A DNA stretch of 7,344 bases from Actinomycetes bacterium (GTDB lineage: Bacteria > Actinomycetota > Coriobacteriia > WRKU01). A model generated the notes under the pieces. It had not been told where the DNA came from, made no database searches, and was given only the letters and a program-made list of their open reading frames with translations. Made by a program: the position numbers and the translations under genes. The stretch is taken from positions 1-7,344 of the forward strand of contig WQXV01000053.1 in assembly GCA_009781565.1 (NCBI GenBank), given 5' to 3'. Each line of letters starts with the position of its first letter. Position 1 is the stretch's first letter. Below are positions 1 through 5,505 of the stretch, one piece after another.

Positions 1-370
1 CCAGGGTAGTCTTGACAGTTTGCTCAAGCAGTTCGGGAAGATGGGCGATATTGTGCGTCCCGAACACCACATCGATATGGGGCAGCTTCTCGATCAATTC
101 CTGACCGTCACGTTGTCCGATACATCCGCCCACCGCTATCAGTGGCAGACTGTGCAGGTTCGTCTTATAGGTTTTCAGACTGGCCACTTGGCCATAGAGC
201 CGCTCATCGGCCTTCTCGCGCACACAGCAGGTCATAAAGATCACAACATCGGCATCAGAGACCTCATCGACCGCTTCCATCCCGGCTTCGACAAGAATCC
301 CGGCGATCTTCTCGCTGTCATGTTTATTCATCTGACAACCGAATGTCTTTACGTGAAAGGTCTTTAGCAT
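1..370 (-). CDS. miaB: MiaB, tRNA-2-methylthio-N6-dimethylallyladenosine synthase, N-terminal part (runs off the left edge)
   Basis: MiaB is a radical-SAM methylthiotransferase that adds a methylthio group to isopentenyl-adenosine 37 of tRNAs reading UNN codons. Only the first 123 residues are in the window. They form the UPF0004 (MTTase N-terminal) domain that holds the auxiliary 4Fe-4S cluster. The three expected cysteines are present: C12 in TFGCQMN, C48 in TCCVREKAD and C83 in GGCIGQRDG. The radical-SAM CxxxCxxC site and TRAM domain lie beyond the edge. TFGCQMN at the N-terminus and VREKAD after the second cysteine favour MiaB over RimO or MtaB. The start is an ATG three bases after the spoVS stop with no strong ribosome site, so translation is probably coupled to spoVS. 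An extra cysteine (C49) directly follows the cluster cysteine C48. The identification is firm. The C-terminal end cannot be judged. Confidence 0.93.
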   Translation of the reverse strand, partial: MLKTFHVKTFGCQMNKHDSEKIAGILVEAGMEAVDEVSDADVVIFMTCCVREKADERLYGQVASLKTYKTNLHSLPLIAVGGCIGQRDGQELIEKLPHIDVVFGTHNIAHLPELLEQTVKTTL

Positions 371-373
371 GAT

Positions 374-640
374 CTAGTCTTGGTAGGTCACATAGAACTT
401 GATCGCGGTGCGGGTCTGACCGTTGATATCGATCTCGGCAAATGAGGGAGTACAGACGAAATCCTTGCCCAGCGGAGCCACGAAGCCTCGCGCTATGGCG
501 ATCGCCTTGACCGCTTGGTTAAGCGCACCTGCTCCGATGGTCTGGATCTCGACCTCGCTATCAGCCTTCATGATACCTGCCAGTGCACCCGCGACCGAAT
601 TAGGATTGCTCTTCGATGACACCTTAAGGGTCTGCACCAC
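374..640 (-). CDS. spoVS: SpoVS family protein (stage V sporulation protein S)
   Basis: SpoVS is a small Alba-fold-like protein needed for proper spore coat and cortex formation in Bacillus. It is also widely found in bacteria that are not known to sporulate, where its role is unclear. The 88-residue product carries the family's signature blocks almost unchanged: LKVSSKSNPNSVAGALAGIM near the N-terminus, IGAGALNQAVKAIAIARGFV in the middle and RTAIKF near the end. Length matches the usual 86-90 residues. The reading frame begins with two GTG codons in tandem. The second (first base 637) lies 7 bases after an AAGGAG site and gives an N-terminus matching the family, so it may be the true start, making 87 residues. 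It is followed after 3 bp by miaB and preceded by an 88-bp gap with a possible promoter. Family membership is very sure. Function in this organism is unknown. Confidence 0.95.
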   Translation of the reverse strand: MVQTLKVSSKSNPNSVAGALAGIMKADSEVEIQTIGAGALNQAVKAIAIARGFVAPLGKDFVCTPSFAEIDINGQTRTAIKFYVTYQD

Positions 641-676
641 ACGACTCCTTCTACCTTATTACTGCTATTAAACTGC

Positions 677-690
677 GCTACGTGCTACGT
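677..690. repeat. Tandem 7-bp repeat in the spoVS leader
   Basis: Two adjacent copies of GCTACGT (minus strand ACGTAGC) lie between the possible spoVS -10 box and its ribosome site. The overlapping sequence TACGT-gct-ACGTA (679-691) is also a 5-bp inverted repeat. If transcription starts near 700 this falls inside the 5' untranslated leader. A third ACGTAGC occurs on the minus strand at 4264-4270, in the recA-recX gap. It could be an operator or simply chance. Confidence 0.4.
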
Positions 691-706
691 ATCGTCGTTG
701 CTAGCT

Positions 707-712
707 ATTATA
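707..712 (-). promoter_or_regulatory. Possible -10 box for spoVS-miaB
   Basis: A perfect TATAAT reads on the minus strand inside the AT-rich gap between the ATPase stop codon and spoVS. No good -35 hexamer lies 16-18 bp upstream (the best is GCAATA at the end of the ATPase gene), and there is no TGn extension. If real, the promoter would need an activator or be weak. It would let spoVS-miaB be expressed apart from rny. Confidence 0.4.
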
Positions 713-728
713 TGATAAGTGAAAGACC

Positions 729-1781
729 TTATTGCTTATCGAAGGCGAAACGCGCTTTGATGCTTTCGCCCGTCTGTGATATCTCGACGCGGTCGATCAG
801 GTCGAGGTAGTACTTCTCTCCCAACGTATCGAAGGCTTTTTCCAGATCGAGGCGGAAAGCTTCGAGATCTTCATGCGAGATCTTGAGCCCCCGAACATCC
901 TTCTCCAGATCGATGGGCGGGCGGTGTGCGCTTTCAGGTGACTTGGCGGTCGTATCGTTCAATCTCTCATTGACCGAGCTGACCGGACGGATCTGACCTG
1001 AGATGATCCGATAGGCGCTACGCTCACTGATCGTAAGCCCGAGCACTGCGGCCTCATCTTGCAGCTCGCCTGCGTCTTCGGCACTGGCCAGTGATGCGGC
1101 GATCCACTCATGACGTGGGTCTGCAGTTCTCTTCTCCCTTAGTGTTGCGACTATCTCAGGAACCGATCCAAAGAAGACTTCAATGCTGGGATGAGCCAGG
1201 ACGAACTCGACTATCGTTCGAATAATGTTGTGCGGTCCTCGAAGTGCGACCACTTCGTCTTCATGCATGACGACCGGCCAGCTGGATTGATCGGTCCGCT
1301 CATTGAGTTTGGTGGTATCGATCTCGACCACGATCGCCGAACCCGCTTCGATCTTACTGTACGCAACATGCGCCGACTCGGTGTTCTCTCGGATCGAGTA
1401 CAGCGCCATCCCGCGCCCGTGCACACCCCATTCGTCGTGTTTCATCGTCTCGAGTTTGCTCGTGACACGCGGCTCGAATATCGATTCCCACATCGCTTCA
1501 ATGATGCCCTCACCGTCGTCGAGTATCACGAGACTGCGCTTGTTCCTATGAGTCGTCGTTGCGACATAGATACGGTCTGCACCGGCATCACGCGCGTTGC
1601 GCAGCAATTCTATGACGGCACTCTCGACCGATCGGATGTCTTGTTTGGCCTGTCGACGCGCAGCCTCTGAGACCGCAAGACGCACATAGCCGTTACCGAG
1701 ATCCTCGTCGATGCTACGGACTTCCTCACCTACGATCGAGGTAAGGAAGTCCATCGTTTCTTTGTTCGTTGTGCGGGTCAA
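729..1781 (-). CDS. Uncharacterised GHKL-family (HATPase/MutL-like) ATP-binding protein
   Basis: The 350-residue product has the Bergerat ATP-binding fold in its first half. The N-box is ELLRNARDAGA (E58, N62, D65), the G1 box is ILDDGEGI (D88, G90, G92), the ATP-lid region is FEPRVTSK (102-109) and the G2 box is GVHGRGMALYSI (G119, H121, G122, G124). There is no HisKA helix, receiver, membrane or sensor segment, so it is not an ordinary histidine kinase. Residues about 184-214 (IIRTIVEFVLAHPSIEVFF) resemble the start of the MutL/gyrase transducer domain, but the protein lacks a MutL dimerisation domain and is short. The C-terminal ~90 residues are charged and unfamiliar. The start is uncertain: TTG at 1781, 14 bp after the rny stop with only a weak GGGA ribosome site, or ATG at 1754, giving 341 residues beginning MDFLTS. 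It is probably co-transcribed with rny. The fold is sure, the function unknown. Confidence 0.88.
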   Translation of the reverse strand: MTRTTNKETMDFLTSIVGEEVRSIDEDLGNGYVRLAVSEAARRQAKQDIRSVESAVIELLRNARDAGADRIYVATTTHRNKRSLVILDDGEGIIEAMWESIFEPRVTSKLETMKHDEWGVHGRGMALYSIRENTESAHVAYSKIEAGSAIVVEIDTTKLNERTDQSSWPVVMHEDEVVALRGPHNIIRTIVEFVLAHPSIEVFFGSVPEIVATLREKRTADPRHEWIAASLASAEDAGELQDEAAVLGLTISERSAYRIISGQIRPVSSVNERLNDTTAKSPESAHRPPIDLEKDVRGLKISHEDLEAFRLDLEKAFDTLGEKYYLDLIDRVEISQTGESIKARFAFDKQ

Positions 1782-1795
1782 CGCATCCCGCTCTT

Positions 1796-3340
1796 CTACT
1801 TCGCGTAATCGATCGCGCGACTCTCGCGCACTACCATGATGCGCACTTGGCCAGGGTATTCCATCTCCGCTTCGATCTGTTGCGCGATATCGCGCGCAAG
1901 AACGACCGCAGCGTCATCATCGACCGCTTCGGGCTGCACCATCACGCGTATTTCGCGACCGGCTTGCATCGCATAGGTCTTCTCAACTCCGGGATGCGCA
2001 TTGGCGACTGCTTCGAGCTTCTCCAAGCGCTTGATATAGCTCTCAAGCGTCTCACGACGCGCACCGGGACGTGCCGCGCTGATGGCGTCGGCTGCCATGA
2101 CCAGGACCGCTTCGACGGTCTGGCACTCGACATCGCCGTGGTGAGCCTCTATCGCATGCACGACCGCGGGTTGTTCGCCCAGTCTTCGTGCAAGATCGGC
2201 ACCGATAGTTGCATGTGAACCTTCGACCTCATGATCGATCGCCTTGCCCAGGTCGTGGAGTAACCCCGCACGCTGGGCGAGTGTTACATCAGCACCCAGT
2301 TCGTTTGCCATGACACCGGCAAGCCACGAGACCTCAAGTGCATGCTTGAGAACATTCTGCCCATAGCTGCTGCGGTATTTCAGGCGGCCGAGCGTTTTCA
2401 CGATCTCGGGGTGCAGATTGTGCACACCTGCGTCAAAGCTTGCTTGCTCACCTGCTTGGTTGATGGCTTCGGTCACCGTTTTCTCCGCCTTGGCAAACAT
2501 CTCCTCGATGCGCGCCGGGTGGATTCGGCCGTCTTGGATCAGGGTCTCAAGCGTCATACGCCCGATCTCTCGACGGACCGGATCGAAGCTGGAGATGACT
2601 ACCGCTTCGGGCGTGTCATCGACGATCAGATTGATGCCGGTGATCTGCTCGAATGCGCGAATGTTACGTCCCTCACGACCGATCAGACGTCCCTTCATGT
2701 CATCGTTGGGCAGATGGACGACCGATACGGTCGTCTCAGCGGTGTGATCGGCTGCAACACGCTGGATGGCCAAACTGACCACACCACGTGCGCGCTTCTC
2801 AGCGTCCTTTTTCGCTTGAGCCTCGGTATCGCGGATGATGGCTGCGGCATCGCGCTTACAGTCATCAGAGATCTTTGCAAGCAGCTCGGTCTTTGCTTCT
2901 TCTTGCGTCATGCGCGCAATACGGGCGAGCTCCTCGGTCTGACGTGTGACCGCAGCTTCGACCTCACGCTCTCGTGCAGCGATCTGGCCTGCAGCACTCG
3001 AGATCTGGTGCTCGCGTTTGTCGAGAGCCTCAGCGCGCCTGTCGACGGACTCCTCGCGATGCCCCAAGCGGTTCTCGATCGCCGTTATCTCTTTGCGACG
3101 TTCCTTCTCTTCCTTGTTTGCTTCTTGACGTTGCTTGATGATTTGATCTTTTGCCTCCAGCAGGGATTCCTTTTTAAGCGTCTCTGCCTGTTTCTTCGCC
3201 TCGCTCAAGGTCCGAGCGGCCTCATCGGCGGCAAGATTTGCTTTCGCATTGATCACATAACGATTCAAAGCATAGCCAAGGGCAAGTCCGATGACAGCTG
3301 CAACTGCAATACCTAAAATATCCATGATAGCCATAGTCAT
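1796..3340 (-). CDS. rny: Ribonuclease Y
   Basis: RNase Y is the membrane-anchored endoribonuclease that starts mRNA decay in many bacteria lacking RNase E. The 514-residue product, close to the ~520 usual, shows the whole family plan. An N-terminal transmembrane helix (about 7-28) is followed by a long charged coiled coil (about 35-185). A KH RNA-binding domain follows, with GRLIGREGRNIRAFE (217-231; GxxG 221-224) and DDTPEAVVIS. Then comes an HD domain with H333, the H362-D363 pair in LLHDLGKAIDHEVEGSH, the EAHHGD block at 399-403 and D418. It ends in the conserved RESRAIDYAK. The ATG at 3340 is only 3 bases after a strong AAGGAGG. The ATG of codon 3 (first base 3334) has a 9-base spacing and may be the true start, giving 512 residues. 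A 226-bp gap separates it from recX, and the GHKL ATPase follows 14 bp later. Very sure. Confidence 0.98.
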   Translation of the reverse strand: MTMAIMDILGIAVAAVIGLALGYALNRYVINAKANLAADEAARTLSEAKKQAETLKKESLLEAKDQIIKQRQEANKEEKERRKEITAIENRLGHREESVDRRAEALDKREHQISSAAGQIAAREREVEAAVTRQTEELARIARMTQEEAKTELLAKISDDCKRDAAAIIRDTEAQAKKDAEKRARGVVSLAIQRVAADHTAETTVSVVHLPNDDMKGRLIGREGRNIRAFEQITGINLIVDDTPEAVVISSFDPVRREIGRMTLETLIQDGRIHPARIEEMFAKAEKTVTEAINQAGEQASFDAGVHNLHPEIVKTLGRLKYRSSYGQNVLKHALEVSWLAGVMANELGADVTLAQRAGLLHDLGKAIDHEVEGSHATIGADLARRLGEQPAVVHAIEAHHGDVECQTVEAVLVMAADAISAARPGARRETLESYIKRLEKLEAVANAHPGVEKTYAMQAGREIRVMVQPEAVDDDAAVVLARDIAQQIEAEMEYPGQVRIMVVRESRAIDYAK

Positions 3341-3483
3341 CGCCCTCCTTTCCGTGCGCCTTTATGACGCGTTACCATTCGTCAGTAATAGAACATACGG
3401 AAATGCTATTCAGTTGATGGCTGAACGTTAAAGTCGTCTTGCTAGAAGTGTACTGACACGATTCATTGTGTGAATATATCTAT

Positions 3484-3511
3484 CTAACCTCGAGGTTTCC
3501 CTCGCTAACCT
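3484..3511. repeat. Palindrome, hairpin and spaced direct repeats upstream of rny
   Basis: A perfect 12-bp palindrome AACCTCGAGGTT occupies 3486-3497. Overlapping it, 3491-3504 folds on the minus strand as CGAGG-GAAA-CCTCG, a 5-bp stem capped by a GNRA-type tetraloop. The flanks are two copies of CTAACCT (3484-3490 and 3505-3511) whose starts are 21 bp apart, about two helical turns. The group sits just upstream of the TATATT box at 3473-3478. It could be an operator or a folded leader element. Confidence 0.45.
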
Positions 3512-3521
3512 GCATATTCCG

Positions 3522-3535
3522 TACTTTTAAAAGTA
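3522..3535. repeat. 14-bp perfect AT-rich palindrome upstream of rny
   Basis: TACTTTTAAAAGTA is a perfect 14-bp palindrome. It lies 17 bp downstream of a TTGACG hexamer on the minus strand and so overlaps where a -10 box would be, as an operator might. No T-run after a GC stem is present, so it does not look like a terminator. Confidence 0.45.
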
Positions 3536-3540
3536 ACAGG

Positions 3541-3557
3541 TGACGAAAGGCTCGTCA
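3541..3557 (-). terminator. Weak hairpin just after recX
   Basis: Minus strand TGACGA-GCCTT-TCGTCA forms a 6-bp perfect stem with a 5-base loop beginning 9 bases after the recX stop. The following sequence CCTGTTACTTTT has only a late, broken T-tract. It may partly stop recA-recX transcripts, but it is a poor intrinsic terminator. Its first arm also overlaps the TTGACG -35 candidate. Confidence 0.25.
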
Positions 3558-3566
3558 AGTAGAGCT

Positions 3567-4244
3567 TCATGGCGAGCACACGGTTCGCGCACATTCATAG
3601 GAATAGCCGCGCGAGACCAGCTTGCGAAGTGCTCTTTGGTATTGTTTTCGATCACTCAGATCATACTTGGTTATTAAAAGCGTGGCTCGCTGGACCATAT
3701 CGAACTGTTCTTCGTCGATAAAGGTCTCAAGAGCCTCTTTTGCCTGATCATCCTCGATCCCTTTGAACACGAGCTTTCTGATGATCACATAGGGCCCATA
3801 CCCGGCATTGAGGCGGCTTTCGCAAAAGCTGCGGATGAACCGCTCGTCGTTGAGGAGATCGATCTCTTTCAGGTGCGCGATCACATCTGCGACGACCCCT
3901 GAACTATACCCATCCCAGCGCAGACGCTGCTCGACCTCGCTGATCGTATAATCTCGATGCGCGACCAGATACATCGCACGTTTCTTTGCTTGCTGCGGAG
4001 CCTCATCTCTGATGCGATCGATCAGAACACCGACTGGATCATCTTCTTTTGAGGCATCAGTTGGCTCTCCTGTAAGCACCGTACCCTCTTCAAAGCCGAG
4101 TTCTTTGATCACTGCCTTCGAAGTGGTATAGTGCCGCCCATCACTGAACGTGACGCGCTGAGCGCGCCTCTTCAGACCCGTGTCCTCGATTGTTACGATA
4201 CTGAGTGGGTCGCTCGACATACTGCGTGAAGAGGTGTCTGACAT
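3567..4244 (-). CDS. recX: RecX, RecA regulatory protein
   Basis: RecX binds RecA filaments and modulates, usually restrains, their growth and activity. The 225-residue product carries the three-helix-repeat RecX core from about residue 86: AMYLVAHRDYTISEVEQRL, then LLNDERFIRSFCESRLNAGYGP and IIRKLVFKGI (130-163), then a third repeat ending VSRGYSYECARTV. Before it lies an N-terminal region of ~85 residues with the SIVTIED...RRAQRVTFSDGRHYTTSKAVIKELGF pattern seen in Gram-positive RecX proteins, plus a short acidic linker. It follows recA after 27 bp, so the pair is almost surely co-transcribed and SOS-controlled from the recA promoter. The ATG at 4244 has no clear ribosome site, and its first two bases lie in a stem-loop, which suggests low or coupled translation. 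An in-frame ATG at codon 9 is no better supported. Confident call. Confidence 0.93.
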   Translation of the reverse strand: MSDTSSRSMSSDPLSIVTIEDTGLKRRAQRVTFSDGRHYTTSKAVIKELGFEEGTVLTGEPTDASKEDDPVGVLIDRIRDEAPQQAKKRAMYLVAHRDYTISEVEQRLRWDGYSSGVVADVIAHLKEIDLLNDERFIRSFCESRLNAGYGPYVIIRKLVFKGIEDDQAKEALETFIDEEQFDMVQRATLLITKYDLSDRKQYQRALRKLVSRGYSYECARTVCSP

Positions 4245-4261
4245 GATCGATACACGATCAT
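4243..4261 (-). promoter_or_regulatory. Stem-loop between recA and recX overlapping the recX start
   Basis: On the minus strand ATGATCG-TGTAT-CGATCAT forms a perfect 7-bp stem with a 5-base loop. The last two bases of the second arm are the AT of the recX start codon. No T-run follows, so it is more likely to affect recX translation or transcript processing than to end transcription. The effect on RecX level is inference. Confidence 0.45.
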
Positions 4262-4271
4262 TCGCTACGTT

Positions 4272-5363
4272 CTAGGATTTCTTCTTATCAGGTGCTTCAA
4301 TGATCTGCTCGACCACGCCATCCGAGGGCTGATCCAGGCCATCTGAATCATCTTTGCTGACCAGAGGTTCGACGAACAGGCCGAGGCTTTCGCGGACCTT
4401 ACCTTCGATCTCAGCTCTCAGATCCAGATTGGAACGCAGTGCTTCTTTGGCTGCTTCGCGCCCCTGACCCAATCGGATATCGCCGTAGGTATACCACGAG
4501 CCTGACTTCTTGATGAGCTTCTCTTCGACACCCATATCCAGGATGGAGCCTTCTTTACTGATACCTTCGCCGTACATCAGATCGAACTCGGCGATACGGA
4601 AGGGCGGTGCGACCTTGTTCTTCACCACTTTAGCGCGTACACGGTTACCGATGATCTCCTGCCCCTGCTTGATCGAATCGATCCGGCGCACATCGATGCG
4701 CACGGTCGAGTAGAACTTGAGCGCACGACCACCACTGGTCGTTTCTGGATTGCCGAACATGACCCCGATCTTCTCGCGCAACTGGTTGATGAACACGCAG
4801 GTGGTCTCAGACTTCGATAGCGATCCAGCCAGTTTGCGTAGGGCTTGAGACATGAGGCGTGCCTGCAATCCGACGGTCACATCCCCGATCTCACCTTCGA
4901 TCTCGGCGCGAGGCACGAGAGCGGCGACCGAGTCGATCACGATGATGTCGACTGCACCGGAGCGTACGAGCATATCGCAGATCTCGAGCGCCTGCTCACC
5001 GGTATCGGGCTGAGAGATCAATATCTCATCGATATCGACCCCGATGCGCGCTGCATAGGTCGGATCGAGCGCGTGCTCGGCATCGATAAAAGCAGCGATG
5101 CCTCCTTGTGCCTGTGCTTCGGCGACCATCTGAAGCGCAAGCGTGGTCTTTCCAGAGGACTCTGGGCCGAAGACCTCGACGATGCGTCCTTTCGGGATGC
5201 CGCCGATGCCGAGCGCTGCATCGAGCGCAAGAGAACCGGTCGGGATTGTCTTCATGTCCTTGAAGGCCTCCCCATCGCGAAAGCGCATGATGGCGCCTTT
5301 TCCGAACTTCTTCTCGATCTGCTCACGCGTGACATCCAGCATCTGTTCTCTGTTGTCGTCCAT
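4272..5363 (-). CDS. recA: RecA recombinase
   Basis: RecA forms ATP-dependent filaments on single-stranded DNA, drives strand exchange and triggers LexA self-cleavage in the SOS response. The 363-residue product is full length. It has Walker A GPESSGKT (66-73, K72), the catalytic glutamate E96 in FIDAEHALD, Walker B VDIIVIDS (D144), the loop-L1 region around EIEGEIGD (154-161), Q194 in FINQLREKIG, loop L2 VMFGNPETTSGG (201-212) and the KNK motif at 248-250. Numbering of these residues matches E. coli RecA. The C-terminal tail is acidic, then ends in KKKS. No intein or truncation is seen. The ATG start has an AGGA four bases upstream. A promoter with an SOS box lies 43-71 bp upstream, and recX follows after 27 bp. 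Certain. Confidence 0.99.
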   Translation of the reverse strand: MDDNREQMLDVTREQIEKKFGKGAIMRFRDGEAFKDMKTIPTGSLALDAALGIGGIPKGRIVEVFGPESSGKTTLALQMVAEAQAQGGIAAFIDAEHALDPTYAARIGVDIDEILISQPDTGEQALEICDMLVRSGAVDIIVIDSVAALVPRAEIEGEIGDVTVGLQARLMSQALRKLAGSLSKSETTCVFINQLREKIGVMFGNPETTSGGRALKFYSTVRIDVRRIDSIKQGQEIIGNRVRAKVVKNKVAPPFRIAEFDLMYGEGISKEGSILDMGVEEKLIKKSGSWYTYGDIRLGQGREAAKEALRSNLDLRAEIEGKVRESLGLFVEPLVSKDDSDGLDQPSDGVVEQIIEAPDKKKS

Positions 5364-5405
5364 AAGTTCCTATCTCCGTTCCGACCTCAAACGCTGCTCA
5401 TCTTA

Positions 5406-5434
5406 ACCGTATACGAACATTTGTTCGTTGTCAA
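5406..5434 (-). promoter_or_regulatory. recA promoter
   Basis: A perfect TTGACA -35 (5429-5434) on the minus strand is followed, 17 bp on, by TACGGT (5406-5411), a poor -10. A TATACG (5408-5413) at 15-bp spacing is the alternative. The whole spacer is filled by the LexA box, so bound repressor would block RNA polymerase directly. The start of recA lies about 43 bp downstream of the -10 region. Confidence 0.7.
5413..5428. promoter_or_regulatory. SOS (LexA) box of recA
   Basis: ACGAAC-ATTT-GTTCGT has perfect 6-bp arms around a 4-base centre. It fits the CGAAC-N4-GTTCG consensus of Gram-positive and actinobacterial LexA (DinR). It lies in the spacer of the recA promoter, about 50 bp from the start codon, the expected position for an SOS-controlled recA. 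No second box of this quality was seen elsewhere in the window. Confidence 0.9.
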
Positions 5435-5472
5435 TACTTTTGACAGAGCTGTCAAAACACTGCCGTTTTGAC
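5429..5472. repeat. Cluster of TTTTGACA-type inverted motifs upstream of recA
   Basis: A 20-bp inverted repeat (5438-5457) has 9-bp perfect arms, TTTTGACAG and CTGTCAAAA, around 2 bases. A further GTTTTGAC (5465-5472) pairs with GTCAAAAC (5451-5458) across 6 bases. The -35 itself, TGTCAATA on the plus strand at 5429-5436, is a fourth variant. Four related half-sites alternate in orientation over 44 bp immediately upstream of the promoter core. This looks like a protein-binding array. The sequence after it lacks a T-run, which argues against a cinA terminator. Confidence 0.6.
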
Positions 5473-5505
5473 CGATCCAGCCCAGGAATCGAGCGAATCT
5501 CTCTC

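Larger units (their letters stand above)
3341..3566 (-). promoter_or_regulatory. Intergenic leader/promoter region upstream of rny
   Basis: This 226-bp AT-richer gap between recX and rny contains no credible gene. It ends in the strong ribosome site AAGGAGG just before rny. Upstream, on the minus strand, are two weak promoter candidates. One is a TTGACG -35 (3553-3558) followed 17 bp later by a poor TACTTT. The other is a TATATT -10-like box (3473-3478) without a good -35. Several small palindromes, listed separately, sit around these. The gap most likely holds the rny promoter and its control sites, but which start is used cannot be decided by eye. Confidence 0.45.

Noticed and set aside
2342..3316. 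Long plus-strand open frame (324 codons) opposite rny
   Set aside because: It is antisense to the conserved RNase Y gene, has no ribosome site or recognisable domain, and its composition mirrors the coding strand opposite.
3480..3520. Short 11-codon upstream frame (ATG ... TAG) before rny
   Set aside because: There is no ribosome site and it is too short to separate from chance.
5438..5457. 20-bp inverted repeat as a terminator for cinA
   Set aside because: The stem is AT-rich with no T-run after it on the minus strand, and it touches the recA -35 box. A binding site is more likely.
5412..5460. Mycobacterial-type PafBC-dependent recA promoter (TTGTC...N8-TAnnnT)
   Set aside because: TGTCAAAA occurs, but no TAnnnT lies at the right spacing. 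The match is too weak to claim.
4845..5471. Plus-strand open frame opposite recA
   Set aside because: It shadows recA and runs over the recA promoter and LexA box. No known motif is present.
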